From: Sternotherus odoratus | Taxonomy: Eukaryota; Chordata; Testudines; Kinosternidae | Reading direction: 5' to 3' | Length of the DNA stretch: 64,000 bases | NCBI GenBank assembly: GCA_032164245.1 | Contig: JAVMKO010000004.1 | Span: 33,209,626 to 33,273,625 of the forward strand | In this document: positions 37,864-50,814 of the stretch, piece after piece | Layout of the letters: the number at the start of each line of letters is the position of its first letter | Position numbering within the stretch: the stretch's first letter is position 1 | Notes under the pieces: model-generated | What the model saw: the letters and a program-made list of their open reading frames with translations, nothing else | The model's database searches: none | What the model was told of the DNA's origin: nothing | Position numbers and translations under genes: made by a program

Positions 37864-39454
37864 TTAACACAGAGCACAAGTCATTAAGTGAGTGGAATTC
37901 CATGCTAGATGGTGCAAGTTTTATATTCTCTCTAAGGGACTGCAGTCAGTGAAAACAACAGAAAATGAGTTTCAAATGATTAAGTGAAAGTTGGGAAAGC
38001 TGGGGCCTGACAGTTTTCACTTCAACACCCATTATGAATTAATTGTCTGTTTCAGTCTTTCAAACACAGCAGTTTTGGGGGTCTGTTTTTCATAATGTAA
38101 AAGGTACAAAAATAAAATCCCAATGTACTTTCCTTTCCCCCTCTATGAAAGGTTAAAGCATAAAGACAAGTGAGTTATCCATTAGACTCAGGATTTGCAT
38201 CCACATTTTTCTGGGGAGTAGGTAGTGAAAAAAAAACACCTCTTAAAAAGTTGGTGACAGAAGGCTAATCACTCATTCATCACAAGATCTCCCAATACAG
38301 TACAGAATTACCAAGTCGTCTCTATTTTCACCAGAACTATTGATTAATGGCTACTGTCGCACATGATTACTTGTAACAGTTGCAATAATCTAATTGGAAT
38401 AAATCATTTAAAGGATATGTATCAGGAGCTGCTCATATAGGGCTTGTCTTCTTCAAAGCCCTTTACAACCTTCCCAGACTTAACTTAATCAAAGACCTTA
38501 TACGGGAAGACATAAGTCCTTCTTCATTTACAATAGTCCAAAAACATGACAGAAAAAACAAGTGACTGAATGAATAAAAACAGCACTGCACTTACAGTCA
38601 GTGGTCATTTTAATGCTTTAAATACACAAAGGGCCTTTCAAAGTCAAATTATTGCTAGTCATTCACTTTCATGCAAGTTTCTTGTTTGACCCAAAATGTC
38701 ATATTGTTTCAATTTCAAAATTTGTGGATTTATTTGAGAAAACAAAACTATCAGATTTTGTTTTCTGAATTAAAACAACAATAAAAGTAAATGATAAAAT
38801 ATCAGTAAGTAGGAAGTGAATACAAATTCTATGTAACCTAGTAATAAACAGTCATAGCATTTTTGCACAATTTCAGCTAAGTGTCATTTAAGGAGTAGGA
38901 AAAGTCACTTAAACACCACTCAAATGTTTTCGACTGGGGACACTTTCTAGGTCTCATTCATCATGCCGTTTCTCTAGTTATTCAGTTCCACAGAAATCAG
39001 TGGCAGAAAGCTATTGTAACGGAGTAGAGAATCAGAACTTCTATATTAAGAAATTAAGGGTGATGTTTGGTCCCCTTGAAATGAATGGGAGTTTTGCTAA
39101 TGAGTTCTATATAAGTGAGTCATTTCTGGAAAGTTACCACGGTATTTTATGAGACTTGGTTTATCTTTTGTTTATACTTAAACAGCTATGTTATGATGAT
39201 CCATCTACACAACAACAGTGATCTGATTACAACATGGTTTTTACACAAGCATCCTACAGTCCCTCTGTGTAGCTGCTGTTTAGGGTTAAAAGTGATATAA
39301 GCATGGAATTTGTCCTTAAAGACCATTGAAGAAACATGTTAAAGACCTGTCACTTTAAATTTTTAAATAGCCTAGTGAGAGAAGATAGAGTAGTTCTGAC
39401 ATAAGCCTGTTCTGCAATACTTTTTTTGTCCCCTAAGAATCATCTGTAGTTAAA

Positions 39455-39507
39455 ATGCATTGTGTTGGAAGAACAACACGACTAACACGGCTACTTCTCT
39501 GATTCTT
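39455..39507 (-). repeat. SINE head fragment
   Basis: The reverse complement reads aatcagagaagtagccgtgttagtcgtgttgttcttcc, the same head as at 31961 (aatcagagaggtagccgtgttagtctg). Confidence 0.7.
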
Positions 39508-41867
39508 AACAAGAATTCAGTGACAATTTGAAAACTATGCAACGAATCTTTCCATCTTTTAAAAAAATAATTCCAAAAAATCATAGTGTAGTATTGGTAA
39601 TTAATTAAAAAAAATAAGATTATCAAAATATATCCAATGAATACACTTTTTTCCTGAAATAAAATGACAAATTCCCCTCATTTTTTCAATCCTTTATCAT
39701 GCAGTTTTGCATGGTCTCTGGAGCTTACAGACTTTGCGTACGCGTGCACAAACACACACACAATCTGGTCTCCCATCCCCCCAAAAATCCAAAAACCAAT
39801 ACATAGACCTAAATAGACATCTTCCCTCACAGAAGTACACAAAGATAAATGTATATTTATATAGCACATGGATTTATTTAGGAACTTACACTGAATTTTA
39901 AAACTAAGTACATCTATTTAAAAAAATAAATGGAGTCCAGGAGAATAAATCGGCCTGCTTAGCAGTCTATAGTGTGCCCAGAGGGAGTTTGAAACTACTA
40001 ATGCTATAAGTAACGTAAGTGCCTGTGCAGTTCATTGAGATTTAGTTAATATTTCTGTCCAAATATTTTCCAGAGTGGAGAATGTAATTCCTGTTACTGA
40101 CAGCTAAGGAGGAGAAAGTGTTGTAATTTGGTTTAACAAATCATACAGGTTTAGTTTATTTTGGGAGACACTCAGATCCAGGAAAGCAAGGGGAAGAATC
40201 AATCCTTCAAACTTAGATGGAGTCACGGGGTACTGAAGCCCTATCTCTAGTATGCAGGGAATATATGGCTTATTTGTATAGTGTGCTCCTGCCAGGTGCT
40301 GAGCAGTCTGTCCCTAACCAGCAAAGCACCAGAGCACATGCTTAACTTCAAGCATATAACAAGTTTTGCACTTACGGAGAAATATTTCTCCAGGATTTTA
40401 ATTTTCAATGCACATAAATTGAGAGAGAAAACAAATCGCAATGTGGTATACAGCACAAATCCTGCTAGTAACAACCAGTGACTGGATTCTGACGGATAAC
40501 TGCACTGTGGAGGATAGTGCTTTCAAAACATAGTTTATATGCTTTGTGGCTTTTTAAAATCATTATCTTACTTTTGTGGCTTGCATGATTTTTCAACATA
40601 CAAGAAAACATACCCATTTCCTCGCAAATAATGAACTAAAAAAAAAAAAGCGTGGGTAAAGTCCTGAAGCTCTTACGTCAATGGGAATTTTGCCGGACTG
40701 AGTAGAGACTTCACAGACCAGGTCTTGTAATTTTGGGGGAAGCTTATGGATAAACCATATGAAAAGCAGGTTTCCACAACACGCCCTTAATGGGTTTTGC
40801 ATTGTGGTTAATGGAAACCACATTTTCTGAAAATGCTCTGCAAATGAATTCTGTGCTCCTTGTAGGTTATTCCATAGAAAGCTCAAAATAAAACACAGTA
40901 AACAGTCTATATGTCTCTGTGGCCTATAAATACCCAATGGCAATCACTGATGTGCCAAAAACATTCCTTAGTGTAAATTCTACCTGCTCTACTTGCCTCT
41001 CTGTCGGTGCAGAGAATATACCTAGTTCCCAGTCAGTGGAGTATTGATGCCATCGCAGCTTCTCCTCCCATTTTACAGGTGCTAAAGGGCGATAGGAATG
41101 ACTGGGCTGTTTGGGGAGAAAAGGGCAAGAACTTTTCTAAGGGAGTTAGAGCTCCACACCTAGGGGACATAGCAATGGGCTGAACCCACAACCATAAAGA
41201 GCTTTCTGTTTGCTCTTTTTATATTATATTAATTTACTTAGGCTGTTATTCATCTTACCCCTTGACAAGACCTGGCTGACTTCAGAGAGCCACCTTCCAC
41301 TCTTTTATGCATGTAAATTTCAGTTCACATACTTAGTACAGAAAATATGCTAGAGATATCCCAGTTCTAATCTTTTTACTTAGATCAATTTAAAATCCAT
41401 ATAAATCCACTGAGTTCAGCAGACTTACTCCTGCTTGACATAAGCCCCTGTGCCTCTCTCTCCATTCAGTTCCCTATCTTCCACATATACCCCTTTTACA
41501 GTGACATCAGTGGGGTTGCATGTGTAAATCCGGATAGAATTGTAGTCTTTAAGCTCTCTGCAAAGGAGAAAACGGTTACCTATCTTTCGTAACTGTTGTT
41601 CTTTGAGATGTGTTGATCATGTCCCTTCCATTCCAGGTGTGTACATGTCCACATGCACAGTTGTTGGAGACTCATGCCTTAGCAGTATCCGTAGGGTCAG
41701 CCCCCGTACCCCTTAGCTTGTGTGTCGGTATATCAGGTGCTGCCGGCCGTATACCCTCTCAGGTCCTTCTTGCCGGCAACTCTTACAGAGGGGTAGGAAG
41801 GCAGGTAATGGAATGGAGACAAATAGCACATTTCAAAGTACAACGGTTATGAAAAGTAGGTAACCGT

Positions 41868-41887
41868 CCCCCCCCCCCCCCCCCCCC
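41868..41887 (+). repeat. Poly-C run
   Basis: Twenty cytosines in the terminal repeat of the DIRS remnant; the corresponding place at 45240 has tttcttcttc instead. Length is likely unstable or mis-assembled. Confidence 0.9.
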
Positions 41888-42031
41888 AAGTGCTTGCTCA
41901 TGTCGATTCCATTGTAGTTGACTCACAATCATCATTCCTGGAAGTGGGCTCGGAGTTCACAGACATACGGCTTGTAATAATGCTTAACCGAAGCCAGCGC
42001 CATCTCAGGCTTACTGGATAAGCGCATAGAG

Positions 42032-42300
42032 CAGGGGTTCCCAAACTTGTTCCGTGACTTGGCCAAAGTAAGCCCTTGGCTGGCCGCAAGATGGTTTGTT
42101 TATCGGAGTGGCCGTAGATTCGGCCACTCGCAGGTCCCACTGGTTGTGGTTCACCATTCCCTGCCAATGGGAGCTGTAGGAAGCGGTGGACTGGTCACTG
42201 GTGGGAAAGTGTACATCAGAGCTTCTGACCAAGGAAGTAGAAAGGCAGAAAGGCAAGGAAGTAGAAAGGCAGACAAGGAGCCCGTTGACTGCCCGAAATA
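42032..42300. mobile_element. hAT-like insertion in the DIRS remnant, right end lost
   Basis: Starts caggggttcccaaacttgt, the standard left end of this hAT group, and contains ctggttgtggttcaccattccctgccaatgggagctg as in other copies. No matching right end is visible. The last part holds two copies of aaggaagtagaaaggcag-type sequence (about 42231-42272). DIRS coding sequence resumes by about 42310. Confidence 0.6.
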
Positions 42301-44476
42301 AGCAGAACAAGTGACATTTCCTGTTCTGACAAGTCACAAATAAGTCCACCTGGGGAGATCCCAACCTTTGGAAAACCCATTGACCACCTCAGGGTGGAGT
42401 GACAATTTGTGGCAAGACAAAAAGGCTCTCCTGTGGTGATCTGCCAATACGTTCCTGGTTCTGGGGAGGTGCACTGCCACGACAACATGAATGGCATGCT
42501 GCACACACAAGTCCCACAGACAGAGGGCTTCCTGGCAGAGGGTTGATGACCTGGCTCTGCCTTGCTTGTTGATATAAAACATAGTAGCAGTGTTGTCCAT
42601 CAGGATTTAAACCACTTTGCCTTGTAAGTGGGACCAAAAATCCTGACAGACCAGGTGAACCGCTCTGAGCTTCCTGCATTTATGTGGAGGGAGCGGTCAA
42701 CCCCTGCATACTGATCTCTCTCAGGTGGGCTCCCCACTCCAGGTCTGAGGTGTCGAAAACCAGAGTTAGCAACAAGGACGCAAAGGGAACTCCCTGAAAC
42801 ATTGATGCGGGATCCAACCACCACACCACTGATGATGATGTGGTCCAGCAACTTGACGACCAGGTCGTGTCTGTTGGGGATGTAGGCAGATGCCAACCAT
42901 GTCTGCAGTGACCGAAGGTGGAGCTGGGCACAATGGATCATGTAAGTACTGGCATCTATGCGTCCTAGAAACCTTAGGCAAGTGTGGGTGGTGGTGAGTG
43001 GATGGCTCCTTACCTGGGAGATTACATCTGATATGGCTTGGAAATTGGCCTCGAGAAGGAAGGCCCTAGCCTACATGGAGTCGAGTATGTTCAGATTTTT
43101 TTTTCAATTGCTTTATTATTAAACCAATTCATTTTATTTTCCTTGTTGGTAAAACACCCTGAGCTGTCTGCATGAGATACTATCTGCATTCAAAGATGTA
43201 TTTAATAATGTATAATCTATCATAATAGAACAGCTAACAGCAAACTACTTCACCAATGAATAACCAGACCACCAATGAATAAGCAATGAAAATCTTATAA
43301 AGTCCTGAGAACCCTTCTGCTTGGTCCAGAAACCCTCTGTAGACATTACCAGATGATGCAGAATGGCATGGCTATTGGGTAGTTCTTTACAAGAAAACCT
43401 AATAGTTTAGCAGCTGTGGTAACAGACCTTTGAGCCTCTGTGAATTCCAGTGGCAGTGACAGGGTGGTTTGTTTTTTTTTTAAACAAAAAAGTAAAAAGA
43501 GGCTAAGGATAATTTTAATACCAATCAAATGGTAACACAGAATGTATTTGTCTTTTTTTTTTTTTTTTAAAAAAAGGGCCAGGTCTCTTCTTAATGAAGG
43601 ATTTGAGGGAGGGAGGGAAAAGGCAGAACCATGTCTGATGCAACAAGGGCTGCTAATCTAGCTGATTTTTATACAGTTACAGTTCAGACTTGCACAAAGC
43701 ATTACACTGATTAATGTCTCAAAAACACTGGCAATATTTTGTTAGGTCCCCTCCACTAGTGTAACATCCCCCGTTGAGAAGAGAGGATAAGTCACCTAGA
43801 TCACAGATGGTATGAGTTAATAAGGTCAAGTTCTGTACTAACATGAAAAAATCTGAAAGAACTAATAAAATGTCTTCAACTATTGGAGGTTGCTTAGAAA
43901 TCAGTGTCTCCTTCACAGACGGGGGTCTATTTAAAGTGTCCAACACATTTACAATTATCAGTGTAATGTTTATTCAGGAAATAGGCACTTAGATCAAACA
44001 CTGATAGGAATTCCTAACACTTGGAATGGCCAGTAAGAAATATTAAGGTTCTGTGATTTGAATTATTGTCAGATTCACAGACAAGAGAACATTAGATTAT
44101 GAATAGCATATTTTCTACTATTAAATTAATAGTATCTGGTGCTGTCAGAATTTTGCAAGAGAAATCTCTCTTTCAATTTACAATGAAAGCATTATCTATT
44201 ATATTTTGTATGCAATAGAGACGATTGAAAATTTTCCATTGAACAAATATTTGATGGAATATGGCTTTGACAGTAAAACATATTTTCATAAAACATGGTC
44301 AGTTTTATTCCTTTTTTTTTGGTCAAAACTGGAAAACAAAAACATTCTAAGGTTTTCAGTAACTGAAATGTGAAAAATTTCAGTTTTCAACAAAATCCTG
44401 AATATTTTCAAAGAACATTTGATAAAAATGAAAAAAACAAATCATTTTAATGTTGAAATTTTTCTCACCAAATACA

Positions 44477-44503
44477 TAAATAAATAAATAAATAAATAAA
44501 TGA
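44477..44503 (+). repeat. (AAAT)n microsatellite
   Basis: About six copies of the tetranucleotide. Confidence 0.95.
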
Positions 44504-45389
44504 AAAAATATCCTGACCAGCTCCAGAATATACTGTAGCTTGGTTTTATTATCAGATTAACTTCTTGTATTTCACAGTATCCGACTGCTCAAGGCAATCC
44601 ACTGCAAAGATGTTCTGTATAACCAGAAATAACTTCTGTCCCTAGGATTCAGTGAAAAAGAGGCTTTATTTAACCAATCATGACAAAGTGTGAACAGATG
44701 TTGATCTATCCTTAAAGGAAGAGCAACACCTACATCAAAATATACTTTCCCTCCACTTGGAAAAAAAATCACCAGTCAACTCCAAAACCTAAAGGGTAGG
44801 AAAATGTAGGCCCTGTGGGATTCATACCCTCTCTCTCTGTATGCAAACAAAGATTTCACATAAGGCAAGCACAACACTTGCAAAAACATCATCTTCAAGA
44901 GGACAGATGTTTGGGAACTCATTCATGTCTCGCCAATATAGAATACAGAAAATAGAAAAAATGGTTACCTACCTTCCGTAACTGTTGTTCTTTTAGATGT
45001 GTTGCTCATGTCCATTCCAAGCTAGGTGTACCCAGGCACATGGCTACTAGGGATTTTTCTCTTAGTGGTATATGCAGGGCTGGTCCTAGATTCCCCTGGA
45101 GCCCTGCACTTATGCACCAGTATAAAGGGGCACTAACAACCCACTGCCCTCTCAGTTCCTTCTTGCTGGCAACTCTGACAGAGGGATAAGAGTGTGGGGC
45201 ACGAGAACCACATTTTGAAGAACAGTTACAAAACATAGCTATTTCTTCTTCTTTGAGTGCTTGCTCTTGTTGATTCCATGCTATGTGACTCCCAAGCAGT
45301 ATCCCCAGAGATGGGCACAGAGTTGAGAGAGGTGCAGTCTGCAACACAAAGCTGGGGTCGCCCTGAGCCTGCTGGGTAATGGTGTAGTG

Positions 45390-45507
45390 CAGGGATTCTC
45401 AAACTGGTGGTCGAGACTAAACCCCACTTTGCCTCCATCATTTATAACCGTGTTAAATATAAAAAGAGTGAAAGGGGTCCCCCAGTACCAAAGCTTGAGA
45501 ACTGCTG
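45390..45507. mobile_element. Short hAT element nested in the DIRS remnant
   Basis: 118 bp. Ends cagggattctcaaac and the inverted ttgagaactgctg; flanks gtgtagtg (45382-45389) and gtgtagta (45508-45515), a 7/8-matching 8-bp duplication. The interior phrase cactttgcctccatcatttataa is shared with the 50815 element, so they are the same family. Confidence 0.85.
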
Positions 45508-45597
45508 GTGTAGTAGGAGGTGAAGGTATGAATTGAAGACCAAGTAGCAGTTCTGCTACTGGATTGGAACCAGCGCAAAGAAGGCCACCGATGAACC

Positions 45598-45813
45598 CTA
45601 TGCCCTCTTGGAATGGGTGTTCATGATAGTCAGAGGTGGCGTGTTCATCTGCTCAGAGCAGAACCTTATGCAGGTGGTTATCCAAGCCAAGATTCTTTGG
45701 GACAATACCAGCAGACCTTTCATGCTGTCTGCTACCGCTACAAAGAGCTGTGTCGACTTGTGAAAACATTTAGTTCTTTCGAAGTAGAAGGCCAGAACAC
45801 ACCTAACATCCAA
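45598..45813 (-). pseudogene. Tyrosine-recombinase fragment of the DIRS element
   Basis: 71 open codons. An LFVAVAD...KGLLV stretch precedes LAWITTCIRF and then MNTHSKRA, the His-x-x-Arg catalytic motif of tyrosine recombinases. The first catalytic Arg and the nucleophile Tyr region are not in this fragment. Part of the remnant above. Confidence 0.7.
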
Positions 45814-46772
45814 GGTATTCAGCCAGTGTTTGTCAGGTCTTATGAAGCTTTAGAAAAACCAGTAGAAAGATGTTCTTATTAGTGTGGAACTGTGACAATA
45901 CTTTTGGCAAGAAAGCTGGGTCGGGGCACAGCTGTATATTGTCCTTGTAGAACATTGTATAAGGGGGTTCTGATGGCAACATCCTAATCTCTTGGCCTTC
46001 TGGTCAAAGGAGAGTCTCCAGAAAGGAGATTTTCCACAAGAGAAGCAGCAGAGAACAGGAAGCCAGCACCTCAAAGAGCAGACCAGTGAGTCTTGTCAGC
46101 ACTAGGTTCAAGTCTCAGTGGGGAACTGGGTAGAGCCTCTCCAATTTTCAGGAACCTGATCGTCATCTTGTGAGAGAAGACTGATCTACCAACCACTGAA
46201 GGATAGAAGGCGGAGATGGCCTTTAATCAACAAGAGAGCTAAGTCTTGATACTTTAAGTGGAATAGATAATCCAAGATGAATTGTAGCAATGACCATGAA
46301 AGAGATCTCTGGAAGATGTTGCTGATCACTTCCAGGTGGAGGGACCACTCATGGTGAGAGGAAAAGGACCTGCTGAGGTGATCCACCAGTATATTCCAGA
46401 CCCTTGAGAGGTGTGATACCTCGGGACGAGCTGCATGTTGGACCAGAATTCCCACACCTGCAGCGTTTCTTCACACAGAGTCAGGGCACAAGCTAATCCT
46501 TGTTTGTTGATATAGAACACCAAGGCCATATTGTCTGTGAGAACCCGCACAGCCTTGGCTTGACAGATAAGGAAGAAACACCTGGCAGACCAAGTGAATC
46601 ACCCTGCGTTTTCTGCCAAATGAGAGCCCTGGATAGCCCTTCCCACACTGTCCTGCCAATAAAATGCAACTCTGATTTTGAGGGAATTCCTCAGAGGGGA
46701 ATTTACTTAGCCTCCATGCTCATTCATGGCTTGAACTGGTTCCCACCGAAGTCAGTAGTAAAACTCAACATG

Positions 46773-46774
<2 letters not shown>

Positions 46775-46817
<43 letters not shown>
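46775..46817 (+). repeat. (GT)n microsatellite
   Basis: 43 bp of uninterrupted GT, followed 15-30 bp later by a short acacacac tract. Confidence 0.97.
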
Positions 46818-46818
<1 letters not shown>

Positions 46819-47021
46819 CACAAACTCTCTCTTTTACACACACACTTTCTGCAAACAAGCCCCCAATCTTAGCCTCTAATTTAAAGCTACCAAAGGCAGT
46901 ATCAAATGTGGTGGTCTAAATGTGAAAAACTACATGGCCTCATTAGCAATCTTCTGTATCAGTAGCCCCCTGCTTGGTCATTAATAATTATACAGGAGAA
47001 AAAATGTCAAATTTCAGTAAA

Positions 47022-47159
47022 TAAAGTTAGGCACCTAAATAACTGGTTTGATTTGCAGAGTGTTTGCACCTATTTTTGCATCCATTCAATGGGAGAACCC
47101 CTGAAAACCAAGCCACTTGTTTAGTGTGCCTCAGCATTGATTTAGATGCCTAACTTTAG
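47022..47159. mobile_element. Small MITE with 19-bp terminal inverted repeats
   Basis: TAAAGTTAGGCAYCTAAAT at 47022-47040 and its complement at 47140-47158 (one mismatch). Interior unremarkable. No clear target duplication. Confidence 0.65.
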
Positions 47160-49450
47160 AAAACTACGGAGGTAACAGAGTGAAGGATAACACGCATTAT
47201 ACTGTAATTTGTTTCTGTATTCTTTACGTTATAGCCAGCAGTATTCAAACCACTAGTAATTGGATTTAAAATGAACTGCAAAAGTAATGTCTCATTGTTA
47301 TATTTTCAAAGGGCATATATTATATAATACAAGTGATGAAACAACATTTGGGAGTGCCCTTCTCTTCTGTTTTCCATTATTGCCATGTACAATCTGGAAC
47401 TTAATATATTAAGAGTGTTTTAAAAAGAAAGGAAAATGCTGATTCAACACAATTTGGCTTTTGAGTACACATATATGGTTACATTTAATAATATTCAAAA
47501 ATGTATTTGAGTAATATGCAGTAAGTCATTTTTTCTCAACAATTAAGCTTTGGGCCTGCACCAAGTATCATCCTGTACATGATTTTGGAACAAACCCAAA
47601 ACCTACTACACTGGGTAAGTAGGAGAACATGATAACATATCTCCTCAAAGCTAATACGATTTGTAAGTTCACTACATCAAGAACTTCTATGCATTCCTCT
47701 TTCACAATTCTTTGGGTGCTTCTTTTTTCCTTTTAAAAAAATAGTAGCTTTTATTAATACAAATCTGCACTTACATAAAATGTTCATGTCAAATTTGCCG
47801 GTATTTTCTCCACTTTTCACTGTTGGATGAGATTTTTACTGCTCTTCTGTCTTTCCCTTTCTGCCTACTCCAGCATTAGAACTGAAACCTAGGGCCACCC
47901 ACAATGTTTACTATTTGGCAGCTGCCAAATCGAAATCAAACTCTGCAATGATTTTTCCTGCAGACTTTCTTGTTCTGTGGATGGTTTGCCGCCTAGTCAA
48001 ACCACTGGTCAAGTGTACACTGGTGAAGTGCGTGACTTGTTATTACATTTAGTAGACTTTACAGTTTTCCATTTTAAAGACTTGAGCAAAACACGGTGGC
48101 ATTGTTTTCATTAGAACCATGAATAAGGCTTCTGAATAATGGTGCTAAATGATTTTTTTTTTAATTCCACATTTCTGTGCTTAACTAATGCAAAAATACT
48201 TGACAGGTGACTCTTTAGACTTTTAACTATCCCTATCCTTGGAGTTCATGAAAATGATCGTGTGGCAATGTGTGTGAGAATCACCAAAGATGTGTTTGAA
48301 GGTGGGGTGGGAAGTGAAGAAGGAATGAGACATAAATCACAGGCTGAAATTTTTAATTTTTTGAAATATGCCTAAAGTTAAAGTAGATTAGAGATGAGGC
48401 AACAGAATTTAGACAAGTGAATTTATAGTGAATTTTATAGTCTTTTATAGTGAATTTTGTGTATTAAATTAAACCTAACCCAAAAAGTAACTCCAAGAAA
48501 TGTTGCCACTTAAGAATGTTTATTGGCTTATATATTCTATTTTTATTAAAATATTAAGAATAACTGAAAATGCAAATCTAAATTTTGATTTTTGGCCCAT
48601 TCATATACATTAAGAGAATGTCCATTTTTTCTGCTTTTCCTTAAGAGCTACAAATTGCCTTTGAAAGAATAATTGTTCATGAGTTTGTCTTTTTATTTTT
48701 CCAGTTCCTAGAAGTAAAGGAAAATTCATGTACCTTATACTTTTACTTACACTCTGAAAAGATATCATTAAAGGATAAGGATAACAATCATAGCTAAGCA
48801 GAAATCAGTCAAAATGTCAAATACTTTTGGGTTTTATTTTGTGAGAGGCTGAAGATTGCTCAATTTTTCAGGAAACCCAAATCGTCAACTGCATCTGTGT
48901 ACACGTAGGGTCTAATCAAGTTTTTACTTCAGTGGACTATGGATCAAATCCACTACGAACAAAGGCAAGCTGAAACACAGCCTTGTGGAGAATCCATGCA
49001 ATGGGACGCTGTCATATGTTTCCACAAGGAACTTTGTAAGGAATAGAGAGAAGTGGCCATGCTGGGGGCATGGACAGTGAGGGAACACATTGCACAAAGC
49101 CATAAGGATGAAACCTGATGTTGAAAAGGAGCAATTAGACTGGTCACCCTATTCCCAGGAGAACCTAATCAGAGACAAATCATATGGAACAGAAATCTTT
49201 TTTTTCTCTCAGCCCTGCTGTATTTCAACTCATTTTCAGTGCAGCAAAGCCTTCATACTCGGGTTTTGCTCCTTATCACTGTGGAAATGCAGATAAATTT
49301 CTTTATGGAGAGGAATATATAGAAGGAAGCAACAAAAATGGCAATTGCTAACATTCATAAAAGTATTCTGTTTTGCAGTCATGTACAACACATTAGTACA
49401 ACTTCCACTTTGGAGCGGGAGAGGAAGAGGATATAAATGGTGGTCACACT

Positions 49451-49755
49451 GAGGGTATAGCTATACTACTCGCCGGATCGGCAGGTAGCATTTGATGTAT
49501 TGGGGATTGATTTATTGTGTAACATCTAGATGTGATAAATTTATCTCCGAATGTGCTCCCCTATGACTCCAGGACTACATCTTGGCAAGAGGAATAAGCG
49601 CAGTTGGTGGGGGAGCAGCAGCAGTCGACTTGCCACCATGGGGATGGTCAGGTAAGTTGACCTGGATACTGTGACTTCAGCTATGCTATTGGCATAGCTG
49701 AGGTTGTGTATCTTGGGTTGAACCTCCCCCACCCCCCAGTGTAGCCCAGCCCTTA
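49451..49755. mobile_element. MITE related to the 56.9-kb element
   Basis: Left gagggtatagctatact and right agtgtagcccagccctta form imperfect inverted repeats. It contains ttcagctatgctattggcatagctgaggttgtgtatcttgg, the counterpart of the hairpin at 56940-56975 in the opposite orientation. Confidence 0.6.
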
Positions 49756-50814
49756 GACAGTTAGTCTTTATTGTACTCCTTCAGTGGACTTTGGGTAAAG
49801 TCTATTTTTCTATAAAACTCAACATGATGTTTAACAACATATAAAGAGAAAAAGCTTCTCTTGAATACCAATTAGTATCACATTCTAGCTGAGTTTATAA
49901 AACATTAGATTTCAGAAAGGGTTACCCAGTTTCTACAGGCAACTAATGCAATTTTTTCAGCATCAATTTTTTTTTAAAGTGCAGATGAGCAGAACTTAAT
50001 TATTTCATTTGTAGGATGTCTTCCACATCTCTTAATATCAATTCAACAATATACACTGTATGAAAAATAGGCATGCCATTACTACATGGACACAGCCATG
50101 AATCATTTTATATCGCAAAATGCTGTATACAACATCAGTATACTAATCACCATTTATATGCTTAAGTATCCAGGCCATGTTTAAATGTTCAGATGACAAC
50201 TGAATGAAAAGTCTGTCTGAATAAGTAAAAAATACTCAGCTATTGGTCACTAGTGATTGTTTAAAATGCTTTACACATGCTTGTTGACAATTTTTCATGG
50301 TTTGCTATGCATGTATTTCTAACAATGTAAACAATAGTAAGAGCAAAGTTAAGATGATATTTAGCCAAATCTTTTCTTAGGTCATGAAATTCAATAATGT
50401 TGTTTTAGAAACAAATAAAGCCCTTTACGTTTAGATATCACAGAAGGAAATACTTACACATAAAAGTGGACATAAGGAATAGAGCTGTGTGGAAAAAGGT
50501 AATTTGACTTTACAGAGTATTTCAGCATTTCAAAATCTGATTTAGTTCTGATTTGGAACAAAAAAAACCAAATGTGAGAGGGAATGAATCCCCAGCCCCA
50601 GGGCACTTTGCTGGGTAAGCTGCCCCTGATCCACAAAAACTTTGGGTGGCCTAGGGTCCCAACATACTAGAACACTCACCTCAGAGGTGAACCTGGGTCT
50701 CCCACATTCCAAATGCTCAAACCACTGTACTGAAGATTATAAGGGAGGGCTCCTCTTTCCCTTACCCCCACTCCCACCATCATGAGGTTTGGCGTGATCT
50801 GAAAACTCCTAATG

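Larger units (their letters stand above)
41575..43095 (-). mobile_element. DIRS-type retrotransposon remnant (RNase H region plus terminal repeat)
   Basis: 41575-42030 begins ggttacctatctttcgtaactgttgttctttgagatgtgttg, a terminal repeat nearly the same as the one at 44955. Minus-strand reading of 43095-42334 gives DIRS reverse transcriptase/RNase H blocks: LTTTHTCLRFLGRIDAS, IHCAQLHLRSLQTWLA, then after a break DNTATMFYINKQG and HLPRTRNVLADHH. These are the RNase H-like DN...INKQG and 'N.LAD' motifs. Frameshifts and stops make it non-functional. It is interrupted at 42032 by a hAT-like insertion. Confidence 0.8.
44955..46665 (-). mobile_element. DIRS-type retrotransposon remnant with RNase H, tyrosine recombinase and terminal repeat
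   Basis: On the minus strand, in order: an RNase H region 46659-46200 (LTDNMALVFYINKQG, LVDHLSRSF), a tyrosine-recombinase C-terminal region 45813-45598 and a terminal repeat about 45350-44955. This reverse-transcriptase-then-recombinase order is characteristic of DIRS elements. The recombinase part carries THSKRA, the HxxR motif of the active site. Breaks between blocks and the absence of 5' parts show it is dead. A 118-bp hAT element (45390-45507) sits inside. Confidence 0.82.

Noticed and set aside
46500..46919. 139-codon plus-strand frame containing a Cys-Val repeat
   Set aside because: Antisense to DIRS RNase H, then runs through the GT microsatellite.
48300..48500. Repeated 'tatagtgaattttatagtc' suggesting a regulatory array
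   Set aside because: Only two to three short, imperfect A/T-rich copies; too weak to support a feature.
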